Shown here piece by piece: positions 28,514 to 38,408 of a stretch of 46,320 nucleotides of DNA. Both the position numbers and the translations under genes were made by a program. The DNA comes from Tubiluchus corallicola (Eukaryota; Priapulida; Priapulimorpha; Priapulimorphida; Tubiluchidae): positions 1 to 46,320 of the forward strand of contig JAQGDQ010002412.1 in NCBI GenBank assembly GCA_030141605.1, written 5' to 3'. Positions within the stretch are counted from its first letter, which is position 1, and each line of letters opens with the position of its first letter. Under the pieces are notes generated by a model. It made no database searches, was not told where the DNA came from, and worked only from the letters and a program-made list of their open reading frames with translations.

Positions 28514-29290
28514 ATGGAATTGTTTTTTAGAAAGCATGGAGAAGGGAAAACGCCCCTATTGATTTTGCATGGCTTGTTGGGGATGTCTGACAATTGGATG
28601 TCTTTTGCCAAAAATATGCCTGATGATTTTCAAGTTTATTTACTTGATTTACGAAACCATGGAAACTCTCCACATAGTGATGTTTTTAACTATCGCGTTA
28701 TGGCTTGTGATGTAATGGAGTTGATAGAAAAAGAACAGATTATATCGCCTATTATTTTAGGGCATTCCATGGGTGGAAAGTTGGCAATGCAAATAGCCTC
28801 TGACTATTCTGATGTGGCTTCAAAGTTAATCATAGTTGATGTAGCCCCCAAGTCGTATACTGTTATTCATCAGCCTGTTTTTGAGGTGATTAACAAGATA
28901 GATATTGCTAATATCAACAAAAGGCAAGAGATAGATGCTCTAGTGGCAAGAGATATTCCTGATTTTTCTGTTAGGCAATTTATACTAAAAAATTTAACAA
29001 AAAACAAAAGTAGTATGGGGTTTAGATGGAAAATGAACCATGCTATTATTGAAAAACAGCTTGTACACATAATGCAAGAAATTCCTGTTGCAAATACAAT
29101 ATCTACGCCCACGATATTTATAAGAGGGCAAAAGTCTAATTATATATCTGACAATGACATTATTGCAATAAAGGAACGATTTTTAAACGCATCTGTACAA
29201 ACAATTGCCAACGCTGGGCATTGGATACACGCCGAACAACCAAAATTGCTAATGAACATGATAGTAAATTGGGTTCGCCAACAAAAATGA
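28514..29290 (+). CDS. Alpha/beta hydrolase
   Basis: From ATG 28514 the protein is 258 residues. It has the oxyanion-hole strand LLILHGLLGMSDNW, DLRNHGNSP, the nucleophile elbow GHSMGGKLAM (Ser in GxSxG), and a late NAGHWIHAEQP with the catalytic His. This is the YbfF/BioH-like esterase pattern. The substrate is unknown. An upstream in-frame TTG (28433) would add 27 residues lying over the promoter and was rejected. Confidence 0.88.
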   Translation: MELFFRKHGEGKTPLLILHGLLGMSDNWMSFAKNMPDDFQVYLLDLRNHGNSPHSDVFNYRVMACDVMELIEKEQIISPIILGHSMGGKLAMQIASDYSDVASKLIIVDVAPKSYTVIHQPVFEVINKIDIANINKRQEIDALVARDIPDFSVRQFILKNLTKNKSSMGFRWKMNHAIIEKQLVHIMQEIPVANTISTPTIFIRGQKSNYISDNDIIAIKERFLNASVQTIANAGHWIHAEQPKLLMNMIVNWVRQQK

Positions 29291-29322
29291 CTACTTAACA
29301 AGCAATGTTTTTATAGCCTTGC

Positions 29323-29865
29323 TTACAGATTGTATATTACCCCAAATGTAAAAAGTGCGTGATTTGCTCTACTTATGGCATATTTAATTTCTAACAGTGC
29401 TGCTAATTGTTCTGTAAGCCCCCATGTTGCTCCTCCGCCTATATTGAAGCCAGCAAAAGAATTAGACGCAGAAGAACTACCAGAAGAAGGAGGGGATGTG
29501 TAAGATGAAGTTACTCCTACTCCTGTGATGTTAAGCCCTCCTAATAGGTAGAAAGAAAGCTTTTCTTCTTTTGTTAAAAAGTTGTAGTGTGCATCAAGAT
29601 CCAACATCCATAGCTTATATTTTGTTTTTGAGGTTGCGCCAGCAAAACTATGCTTATCTGTTTTTGAGAAGAAAAATGTAAAACTTCCTTTAATGTCAAT
29701 AGGGAGTTCAGCAACCTCTTCAATAGAATAAAGTCCCCTTATGTTAATGCCTGCAAAATTTTCCATATTTGTTGGAACTGAAAGCCCGCCACCTACTTTT
29801 ATTTGTGCATAACTACCGTATGCCATAGTAAAAATGAAGATAAATAATAAATAGCGTTTTTTCAT
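29323..29865 (-). CDS. Outer-membrane beta-barrel protein
   Basis: The 180-residue protein has a signal peptide ending at YGSYAQ (residue ~20), then KVGGGLSVPTNMENFAGINI and alternating beta strands: LSFYLLGGLNITG, FAGFNIGGGATWGL and LLEIKYAI, ending FTFGVIYNL. A Ser/Pro-rich loop (~122-138) would be surface-exposed. It is probably an 8-stranded barrel of unknown role. It converges with the hydrolase gene. Confidence 0.75.
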   Translation of the reverse strand: MKKRYLLFIFIFTMAYGSYAQIKVGGGLSVPTNMENFAGINIRGLYSIEEVAELPIDIKGSFTFFFSKTDKHSFAGATSKTKYKLWMLDLDAHYNFLTKEEKLSFYLLGGLNITGVGVTSSYTSPPSSGSSSASNSFAGFNIGGGATWGLTEQLAALLEIKYAISRANHALFTFGVIYNL

Positions 29866-29920
29866 ATCTGTTGATGTTTATTTTAAATTACATTTTTTAT
29901 GTTTTAGCATTTTAAAAAAG

Positions 29921-29951
29921 CAAAAATAAAACGAAATTTTAGAATTAACAA
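29921..29951 (-). promoter_or_regulatory. Promoter (-33 and -7) of the beta-barrel gene
   Basis: On the minus strand TTTTTTG (its TTG at 29951-29949) is followed after about 20 bases by TATTTTTG (29928-29921), matching both elements of the Bacteroidota promoter at a normal spacing. The ATG is at 29865. Confidence 0.6.
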
Positions 29952-30105
29952 AAAAGCACTCAAAAAACAGTTATCATTCAAGTGGTAATAAATATATAGA
30001 GGAAAGTCATTAGGTATGATGCTTTCGGGTTGTACAATTTTGGTCATTTTTTTGTAGCTTTTTTTTTGTTCTATGTTTTTTTTATAACTTGCTTTTAAAA
30101 TTAGA

Positions 30106-32084
30106 ATGATGAGAAAAGTAAAGATATTATATGTGTTATTATTTTTGTTGGGATTAACAATGGCAACGTTTGCTCAACAAAAACAATACTCAACAACATC
30201 AAAAAAGCGATCAAATTTTACAGAGGCGGAGCTAAAAATAAAAGGAAGAGATTTTGATGATGCCATAACGCTACTTCAAGGAGCAGTGTCCAAAGATTCA
30301 AATTTTGTTGAAGCACACTTGATGTTGGCCTATTGCTATGAGCTGCTTGTAATGTTTGAGGAAAGAATAAAGGAGTTAGAAATTGTACTGCAAATTGCCC
30401 CAACAGATCTAAAATATAGAAGCATCTATTATTTATTGGGAGATGTTTATTTTCATAGAGGTGAATATGATAAGTCGCTGGAATTTTTTACTAAATTAGC
30501 AGAGCTGGGAGGTTTACCAAATGTAAAGTTAGAAAAAAGTATTGATGAGCAAATAGCTAATGTAAGGTTTGCTGTTGAAAACCGACAAAATCCTATAAAA
30601 ATAAATCCTAGGCCATTGTCTGACAAAATAAACATGTTTCAGTTTCAGTACTTTCCTGTGCTAACTGCCGATGAGCAGACAATATTTTTTACAAAACGCA
30701 GTAAAATGTCTGATACAGAAAGTATATTTTATAGTACGAAAGATGACAAAGGCAATTGGCAGCAATCTGCTCCTTTATTTAATTCTTCTTCTTATAATGA
30801 AGGCACTTGTACCGTTTCTGCAGATGGAAGGGTGTTGATATTTACTGCTTGCGAGGGGCGATTTAGCTATGGAAATTGCGATTTATATATAACATATAAA
30901 ATTGGGAATACTTGGACGGAGCCTAAAAATCTGGGTGAAAATATAAATAGCGCGCATTGGGACTCACAACCTTCTTTATCAGCAGATGGAAATACACTTT
31001 ATTTTGCTTCAAAAAGATTAGGAGGGCATGGGGGAATAGATATTTGGGTCTCTTATAAAGCTGAAGATGGTAAGTGGAGTAAAGCAGAAAATGTGGGAGC
31101 ACCAATTAATACCAAATATGATGACTTGTCTCCCTTTATTCACCCTAATAACAAGAATTTATATTTTGCCTCAAAGGGGCACTTGGGTTTTGGAGGATAT
31201 GATATTTTTGTTGCTTCAAAGACAGAGTCAGGTTGGGAAGAACCTGAAAACTTGGGATACCCAATAAATACACATGAGGATGAGTTTTCGTTATACATTA
31301 GTCTTGATGGGAAAAAGGCTTATTATACTAATGAAACGATGGATATAAATAAAAAGCCAATAACAGGCAAAATATATACTTTTGATATAGAGAATGCTAC
31401 AAACACTTTGGTAGACTATGAAAGTATTTTATTAAAAGGGGTAATTTATAGCCAGAAAAAAGATAGAGATGGGAAAAACAAGCGATTGAGTGCTAAAGTA
31501 CAGCTGTATGATATAGAAAAAAATGAACCTATAAGTATTTTTTCTTCTGATAGCGTTTCAGGAGAATATATGGCCGTTTTGACGGAAGGAAATAGAATAG
31601 CAATGTATGTAAAAGCCCCAAATCACCTATTTCTAAGTCGGTCATTTGATATAAAGGAGAACGAAACAGAGAGATATATAACGCAAGATTTTTATTTACA
31701 ACCTATTACTGAGGGTGCTTTGGTAACATTACACAACATTTTTTTTCAAACTAATTCTTATTTGTTAGATGAAAAATCTATTACAGAAATAGAAAGAGTA
31801 GAACAATTTTTAAAAAATAATTCTAATGTGCATATAGAAATTTCAGGGCACACAGACGATGTAGAAGTGATGCTTATAATATTAATTTGTCATTAAGGCG
31901 AGCAAAGGAAGTATATGACTTTTTGTTGAGTACGGGAGTAGACGAACGTAGAATTTCATATAGGGGGTATGGAAAAGATAGACCTAAGGTGAGCAATGAT
32001 ACAGAAGAAAATAAACAGCTTAACAGAAGAATAGAGTTTGAGGTTATAGATATAGAAGAAAAACAAAAAAATATCATTGACTAA
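30106..32084 (+). CDS. PorE-like TPR/PD40/OmpA protein, one-base frameshift
   Basis: The protein is ~659 residues when joined. In order it has a signal peptide (to ~residue 24), TPR-like helices (~35-150), PD40/WD40-like beta-propeller repeats (~170-440; for example LSADGNTLYFASKRLGGHGG), a carboxypeptidase-regulatory-like domain (~445-530) and an OmpA C-terminal peptidoglycan-binding domain (ISGHTDD, later RRAKEVYDFLLS and NRRIEFEV). This architecture matches PorE of the type IX secretion system, although related PD40-OmpA proteins exist outside it. The frame breaks inside the OmpA domain at 31863-31866, where one extra G restores the canonical GHTDDVGSDAYN. The last part runs in another frame to 32084. 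Confidence 0.82.
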
Positions 32085-32132
32085 ATTTAAATTAACTAAG
32101 AAGAACGCTTATTTGATAAAATAATAGAAAAT

Positions 32133-33504
32133 ATGTCTACTTTTGAACAAAAAAAAATACACTTAATATCTATAGGAGGAAGTGTGATGCATGCACTAGC
32201 TATTGCTTTGAAACAGAAAGGACACATTGTTTCAGGGTCTGATGATGAAATATATGAACCTTCTAAAATGAAATTAAAACAAGAAGGACTTCTACCCTCA
32301 AAGATGGGTTGGGATGCCGATAGAGTAACCCCTGATATAGATGCCATTGTTTTAGGGATGCATGCTAATGATGAGAACCCAGAATTAGTTAAAGCTCAAA
32401 AATTGGGACTAAAAGTATACTCTTTTCCAGAATACATTTATCAAGAATGTATGGATAAATATAGAATAGTAGTGGCGGGAAGCCATGGAAAAACAACCAT
32501 TACTTCTATAATTATTCATGTATTGGGTTATTTTAATAAGAAGTTTGACTATGTATTGGGAACAAACCTAAATGATTCTGATAACTCTGTTCGGTTGTCA
32601 GACGATACTCCACTGGTGATTATTGAAGGTGATGAATATACAGACTCCATTCTTAGTAATACTCCTAAGTTTTTGAAATATAAACATCACTTGGGGGTGA
32701 TTAATGGCATTGCTTGGGACCATATTAACAAGTTTCCCATATTTGAAATGTATATAGAACAGTTCAATAAATTTGCTAATGCAACACCCAAAGGAGGAGT
32801 ATTAGTACTAAACCAAGATGATGAAATTGCTAAGAAAATGGGAGATAAAAAAGGGATGATGTAAAAAGTGTATTTTATTCAGCGCACCCCATACTATCAT
32901 AGAAGAAAAAACCTATTTGATAGCACCAAATAAAGAGCAAATACCATTAAATATTTTTGGCTTGCACAATATGATGAATATAGCATCAGCAAAAAAAGTA
33001 TTAGAGCAGATAGGTATCACAGAAGAAATGTTTTATGAAGCTATTGCCTCTTATGAAGGAATACCCAAAAGAATGGAGCTTATTGCATCAAACGCGTCAA
33101 CGTCAGTATATTTTGATTATGCGCACGCTCCATCGAAAGTATTGGCGACCGTATCTTCAATAAAAGCCCAATACCCAGATAGAGAATTAGTTGCTGTTTT
33201 GGAGCTGCATACTTATAGTAGCTTAGATAAAAAGTTTATTAAAAAGTATAAAAACACTTTGCAAAAGGCAGAGCAGGCTTTTGTATTTATAAACTCAAAC
33301 AATAAAAAAATAACCAATCATGAATTGGATACAATAAAGGTAGTAAGAGCTTTTAAACATAAGGATCTGAAGTTTATCACATCAATAGAGCTGTTGCAAA
33401 AGGCACTTCAATCAATTAATTTTAAAGATAAAAATGTGATTTTTATGAGTTCGGGGAATTTTGATGGTTTAGACGTGGGGAAATTAGCTAGCAATAATGT
33501 GTAA
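32133..33504 (+). CDS. mpl: Murein tripeptide ligase Mpl, two one-base frameshifts
   Basis: This Mur-ligase family enzyme attaches recycled L-Ala-D-Glu-meso-DAP to UDP-MurNAc. The first 243 residues contain the Rossmann motif ISIGGSVMHALAIALKQKGH, the ATP-binding VAGSHGKTTITS (residues ~113-124), and IIEGDEYTDS. After KKMGDKK the frame shifts at a 6-A run (32847-32852) and again near 32873-32880. The sequence then continues as SAPHTIIEEKTYLIAPNKEQ, IFGLHNMMNIASA and YFDYAHAPSKVLATV. With one base added at each site the length is 457 residues, normal for Mpl. MurC/Mpl relatives were considered; the VMHALAIALK opening favours Mpl. Confidence 0.85.
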
Positions 33505-33547
33505 GTGATAATGTTATTTAACACACACTATATGTTGATTAATACCA

Positions 33548-34490
33548 TTAATTAGTACTATTTTTTAATAATTCTATTTTTTCAAAAAGTACTTCGTTAA
33601 TTTTTGTATAAGATTCTTTTGTCCACCCTGCTACGTGTGGACTAATGATTACATTATGTTTATTAGATAGTTGTTGCACTATTTGTTTTTGTTTGTCGGT
33701 TAGTGTATCAAAATTTTCATTTTCTAATACATCCAAGCCTGCTGCAATAATGTTATTATTGTTTAAATGGTGCAGTAAGTCTTTTAAAACAACAATTTTT
33801 CCTCGTGAAGTATTAATAAAAACCAGTTTCTTACTGAATGAGTTAAAAAAAAGATTATTGCACAAGGCATCTGTTTCTTCCGTTAATGGAATGTGTAGGC
33901 TAACAATGTCAGCAAGATTAAATATTGTTTCCATGTTGGTTTCAATAACTTGCGACGTTCCAAAGTTTTTTTTGTATTTATCATATACTAATATTTTGCA
34001 ACCAAAATTTTTTAACAATTTAGCCACCTGTTGCCCCATATGTCCATAGCCAACTATTCCTACAGTCTTGCTGCTTAGTTCTGTTCCACGACATCCTTCT
34101 CTATCCCAAACCATATTATTGATTTCTCCGTCTCCTTTTTTTAGGTTATTTAATAGAGATAGTGTTAGCCCAATAGTATGCTCTGCCACAGCATTTTTAT
34201 TGCCCTCAGGAGCAGTGATTAATTTGATATGTTTTTTGTGCATATTCTACATCTATAGTATTAATGCCAGCCCCTGCTCGTGCAATAAATTCTAATTTTT
34301 TAGCAGCATCAATAAATTCTTTGTCTATTATTGTTTTGCTTCTAATAATTAATCCTTCATAATTATTAATAATTTTTAAAAGCTCACTGCGTTCTATATT
34401 AGGAAAGTAGTCCACATTATAGTCGTTCTTATTTTGAAAAAGAGATGTTATTGTCTTACACACTCTATCGGCAATAATAATATTGAACAT
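33548..34490 (-). CDS. D-isomer 2-hydroxyacid dehydrogenase (SerA-like), frameshift
   Basis: Two frames together give ~313 residues. The N-terminal part (34490 to about 34232) has YEGLIIRSKTIIDKEFIDAA and FIARAGAGINTID. The second has APEGNKNAVAEHTIGL, the NAD-binding VGIVGYGHMGQQVAKLL, VSLHIPLTEETDALCN, FINTSRGKIV with the catalytic Arg region, and ISPHVAGWTKES with the catalytic His. The break is in a T6/A6 run (34232-34237); either two bases missing or one extra fits. It lacks an ACT domain. It resembles phosphoglycerate dehydrogenase, but other 2-hydroxyacid substrates cannot be excluded. It is convergent with mpl. Confidence 0.82.
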
Positions 34491-34662
34491 ACAAACTTGT
34501 TTTTTTTATGTCATAAAATTTTTAGAAATTTACGAAAAAACATACAATTTGTAGAAAAAAATCGTTTAAAAAAACAGAGTAATCTATGTGTTATAAATAA
34601 AAAACATTTATATTTACGGAAAAATCAAAGTAATACTGTCCTAGAAATTAAATTATATAGAA

Positions 34663-35391
34663 ATGAAATACAATGTTAAGGCATTATTAATAGGAATTAT
34701 AACTGTTTTAGTTGTAGTATCTTGTGGAGAATCTGATGGAGAGGATCCCTCTTATGTTTATAGGTCGGGAGGATCAGGGGAGTTTATCTTAATGAGACAA
34801 ATTGGCGACAGAACATATCCGTTGGATTCGGGAGAAATACATCAAAAAATTATAGAAACTAAGGAGGTGCAACGAGAAGTGACTGACCCTATAACAGGAC
34901 TGCCTATAGAAGGAGAATATGAGACTATACTCTATCATACAACGAAAGCAACTATTTTTCTTAGAGAAAACACCGTTAACGTTTTTGTTAATAACCAAGG
35001 AGTAGATGTGAGTCAATATGGTGCATATGCTAAGTTAGTCATCACAAAAGATGTTGAAGATGGAAAAGATATAGATTTGGACGGCTCGTATGACCTTAAA
35101 TTTACTGCCTCATCATCAATAGAAGCGGAGTTCTCAATGTATCCATATTATGATGAAAATGAAGAACCAATAGAAAAAGAGGTTTGGTTTTTTGGTCCTG
35201 AAGTAGTAGATGCTGGACGAGAAAGAGTGCCAGGTGTGAACGTCTCTAAAGGTGGAAACAAGATTTCTGTTAACGAAGCATACGCTTATAGTCGTATACT
35301 AGATGAAAATGGAGATTTTGTATATGCAATAAGAGATTCTGTAAGAGCAAAGTTAGACTTCAATAACACTCTAACTGCGTTAAGATATTAG
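34663..35391 (+). CDS. Putative lipoprotein of unknown function
   Basis: The 242-residue product has a signal with the lipobox VVVSC (Cys at residue ~21), followed by an acidic stretch GESDGEDP. The mature part is beta-rich and strongly acidic, with the segments YGAYAKLVITKDVEDGKDID and WFFGPEVVDAGRERVPGVNV. No known domain was recognised. It is probably exported and lipid-anchored. It stands alone, facing the heptose operon across a region of nested inverted repeats. Confidence 0.65.
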   Translation: MKYNVKALLIGIITVLVVVSCGESDGEDPSYVYRSGGSGEFILMRQIGDRTYPLDSGEIHQKIIETKEVQREVTDPITGLPIEGEYETILYHTTKATIFLRENTVNVFVNNQGVDVSQYGAYAKLVITKDVEDGKDIDLDGSYDLKFTASSSIEAEFSMYPYYDENEEPIEKEVWFFGPEVVDAGRERVPGVNVSKGGNKISVNEAYAYSRILDENGDFVYAIRDSVRAKLDFNNTLTALRY

Positions 35392-35460
35392 TTTTTTGGA
35401 AAGCTTGGAGTCGCAAAAGAGTTTTTTCAACTCCCCCTTCTGTTTAACTTACAAATTCAA

Positions 35461-35513
35461 AAGTACAAGAAAAGTACAAGTATAGGTCACTTGTACTTTA
35501 TTTAATTTGTACT
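35461..35513. repeat. Nested inverted repeats, four copies of an AGTACAAG element
   Basis: AAGTACAAG occurs at 35461-35469 and 35471-35480, and its complement at 35490-35499 and (TTTGTACT) 35506-35513. The inner pair forms a perfect 10-bp stem with a 9-base loop, followed by an AT-rich stretch. Lying between convergent genes, it is probably a bidirectional terminator. Confidence 0.6.
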
Positions 35514-35527
35514 GTATCTTTATTTTA

Positions 35528-37426
35528 TTATGAACTGAAAGTTAAGATTTTTAGTAGGTGTTTTATTTGAGAAAAATCAGGCATGATATAGTGTGCTCCT
35601 GCTTTAATCAACCTTGTTCTTTTATAATCCTCTAAGCCATATCTTCGTATCTCATCAGTAGCCAACCCTATACATAATCCTTCTACTCTTCTACCTTCCA
35701 TTAGCTCAACAGGCCCATCGCCAACAAGCATCAAGTTTTCTCCATTACATTTGTTTTGCTTCATAATTCGTTGTATTACCATACGTTTAGCATCTCCAAT
35801 CTCATTGCCAATAGACCCATGAATTCCTCCTGTAAAAGCATCTGCATAGCCTAATTGCTTGGCTTCGTTAATAACATCGTCTTGGTCTGTACCGCTAGCC
35901 AAGTAGAGTTTAACGCCTTTTCCTTTTAATATTTCTAATGTTTGGGTGGCATTGGCAATAGTAAAGTCGTTTAGACTTCTTTCACCTTTTTTAAAACGCT
36001 TTATTCTATCTTTAACACTTACCATCAGCCGTTTAAGATAAATTGCTTTGTACTCTGCTCCACTTAATACTTTTTTTTCATCTATATATCCTTCTTCTCT
36101 TACCATATCAGCCAATCCCATCATTTGTATAATAGTTTGAATGCCCGTGGTAGTGCTAATATAATTTTTACATTTTTCTGAAAGTCTGTTGTACTCTTTG
36201 TCAGAAATATTTTTTAATTGTGCTCCACAAATGCTCTCCATCATTACATCAAACATTACACTCTCCCAGCCTTCTCTTAGAACAGATATAGTGCCATCGT
36301 GGTCAAATATTACATGCTTTATATTATATTTCTTTAGATTGGGTTGCTCTACTATTTCTATGTCTGTGTTACCAATATACTGTGCAATTCTATTGTTTTT
36401 TGCTAAATGCAAGTTGTATAAGTGTGTTTTTTCTTTGTTTAAACTCAATATTTCTTGCAATGATGCAGTACCCGTTTGTTTCAGCTTTTTAATGGTTACA
36501 GCAGCAGCTATATTGGTTATTTCTAATGCCTGTTGTGTAGTTGCCTTGGCAGCATAACAAGTAGAGAAAGCACCTATGCATGTATCTCCAGCCCCAACTG
36601 TATCTATTTCTCCTGTGGTATAGATACCTTTTTCGTGAAGGGTAGTCTTGCCATTAGAGAAAAACATTCCATTTTCTCCACTTGTCATAACAATTGCTTT
36701 TTTTGTTTTCTTAACGGCTTCTTTTACACACTCTTTTAATGCGGACACGTCAGATATACTAGCCTGTTTTTTTTGTAACAAGTGCTGCACCTCAGATGTG
36801 TTAATTTTTAAAATGACATTATTTTTAAGCTTTTCCCCATCTGTTCTAAAATCAGCAACGTAGATACACTTTTTATTTTTTGTTATGATCTTATTAATTG
36901 CGCTTATTGTCCAAGAATCTATTATGGGGTTGATGAACTGCTTGTTTAAAATCAGAACATCTAATGATTTGATGCTTTTTTGAAGACTTGCTATGATAGC
37001 CTTCCTTATTTTTTGAGTATAATTGTTGCCCCCTCCGTAATCTATTCTATTATCTTCTTCCCGAGCATTTATTTGGGGCTTAACATAACAGCAGGTGTCC
37101 CCTTCTATTTTTTCAAAGCCATCAGTATTCATCTTTTGTCTTTTGAATAAACGTATTAGCTCTCTTCCCCATATGTCGTCTCCTACTACTCCAAAAAGAT
37201 GAATGTTTTTTACTCCCAAACTCTTTACATTCATAGCAACGTTTCCAGCTCCTCCGGGAGAGCATTTTGTAGTATCAGCATGAAAAACATTTAGGTCTGT
37301 TTCTACTGAAATTTCGCTTGTATTTTTGTTTAGATTATAATATACGTCTAATGCAAAATCACCTAGTATCCCTACTTTTAGTTTCTTAATTTTTTTAAAA
37401 ATCTCTTTAATTTCTTTTTCGTTCAT
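35528..37426 (-). CDS. PfkB/HldA-like kinase fused to HAD phosphatase
   Basis: The 632-residue two-domain protein has an N-terminal ribokinase/PfkB fold (residues ~1-330) with GDFALDVYYN, SPGGAGNVAMNVKSLG (RfaE-type motif) and DTVGAGDTCIGAF (anion hole and catalytic Asp, ~275-287). A HAD domain (~365-632) has DHDGT (nucleophile, ~374), LASGT (motif II) and GDGPVE (motif III/IV), with a helical cap of about 90 residues. The gene follows hldD by 34 bases and rfaE2 lies upstream. The kinase therefore probably makes heptose 1,7-bisphosphate and the HAD domain may remove the 7-phosphate, the GmhB step. The HAD assignment to that step is inference from context. Confidence 0.8.
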   Translation of the reverse strand: MNEKEIKEIFKKIKKLKVGILGDFALDVYYNLNKNTSEISVETDLNVFHADTTKCSPGGAGNVAMNVKSLGVKNIHLFGVVGDDIWGRELIRLFKRQKMNTDGFEKIEGDTCCYVKPQINAREEDNRIDYGGGNNYTQKIRKAIIASLQKSIKSLDVLILNKQFINPIIDSWTISAINKIITKNKKCIYVADFRTDGEKLKNNVILKINTSEVQHLLQKKQASISDVSALKECVKEAVKKTKKAIVMTSGENGMFFSNGKTTLHEKGIYTTGEIDTVGAGDTCIGAFSTCYAAKATTQQALEITNIAAAVTIKKLKQTGTASLQEILSLNKEKTHLYNLHLAKNNRIAQYIGNTDIEIVEQPNLKKYNIKHVIFDHDGTISVLREGWESVMFDVMMESICGAQLKNISDKEYNRLSEKCKNYISTTTGIQTIIQMMGLADMVREEGYIDEKKVLSGAEYKAIYLKRLMVSVKDRIKRFKKGERSLNDFTIANATQTLEILKGKGVKLYLASGTDQDDVINEAKQLGYADAFTGGIHGSIGNEIGDAKRMVIQRIMKQNKCNGENLMLVGDGPVELMEGRRVEGLCIGLATDEIRRYGLEDYKRTRLIKAGAHYIMPDFSQIKHLLKILTFSS

Positions 37427-37460
37427 AGTTTTCAGCGCCTTGCTTAATTAAGTTTTAATT

Positions 37461-38396
37461 TTATTTTAAATAACCATTAGAGTCTTTCAAGTTGGTGTAA
37501 TATTTTACAACGCCATCTTTTAGAGAGTGAAATTCTTCAGTGTAGCCTATGTTTCTGAGATTTGTCAAATCTGCTTTTGTAAATGTTTGATACTTCCCTT
37601 TTAGCTTATCAGGAAACGGTACATATTCTAATTTTACCTCTTCTTTCCCGCAATAATATCAGCTATGTCAGTAAAGTATTAGCTGTCCCTGTGCCACAGT
37701 TAAAAATACCACTTTTTTTGCTCTCAAATAAAAATTAAATACACTTTTAACATCCTCAATAAAAATGAAATCTCTTAAAAAATTATCACTCCCTTCAAAT
37801 ACTTTTATTTTGCCCTCATTTTTCACCTGATTATAAAAGTGGAAAATAACCGAAGCCATATTTCCCTTGTGATTTTCTTGATAACCATAAACATTAAAAT
37901 AGCGCAAACCTAATACTTGTGCATTGGAGCGATTTTCTTTCATAAATCTCCTTACATAGTTATCAAAGGAAAATTTTGAGAAGGCATATACATTGAGAGG
38001 ATATTCATACTCAACACCTTCAATAAAGCCTTTATCTCCATTACCATATACCGATGCACTAGATGCGTATAGGAAGTCAGCAGAATGATAAGCACAGTAG
38101 TGCAGCAACTCTTTTGAATATTCGTAATTGTTTTTCATCATATACTTTCCATCAGACTCCATAGTAGATGAGCAAGCGCCTTGATGTACTATTTTTTTTA
38201 CTTTTTTAAGCTTAGGTAGCTGCTCTAAAAAATCATGCTTATCTATATAATCTTTAAACTCCAATTTGTTTAAATTCAAGTGTTTTTCTGCGTTGGTTAG
38301 GTTGTCAACAATCAAAATGTCGTCATAACCTTGCTCGTTTAGCCCTTTTACAAGGTTACTCCCTATAAAGCCAGCTCCTCCTGTTACAATAATCAT
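37461..38396 (-). CDS. hldD: ADP-glyceromanno-heptose 6-epimerase, three one-base frameshifts
   Basis: HldD converts ADP-D,D-heptose to ADP-L,D-heptose for lipopolysaccharide core. The first frame has [16 protein letters not shown] (residues ~4-19), [18 protein letters not shown], the catalytic YAFSK and [15 protein letters not shown]. Near 37713-37719 (seven Ts on the plus strand) the frame shifts, and the expected [14 protein letters not shown] follows. Further shifts lie at 37673-37675 and 37644-37646, after which the C-terminus ([19 protein letters not shown] onward) runs to a stop at 37461. One base added at each site gives 312 residues, normal length. It lies between rfaE2 and the kinase-HAD gene. 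Confidence 0.87.
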
Positions 38397-38408
38397 GTGT
38401 TTCTTTAT

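Noticed and set aside
29300-29324. Hairpin AAGCAA/TTGCTT between the hydrolase and beta-barrel genes
   Set aside because: Only six base pairs with a 13-base loop, overlapping the end of a gene and with no T run; too weak to call a terminator.
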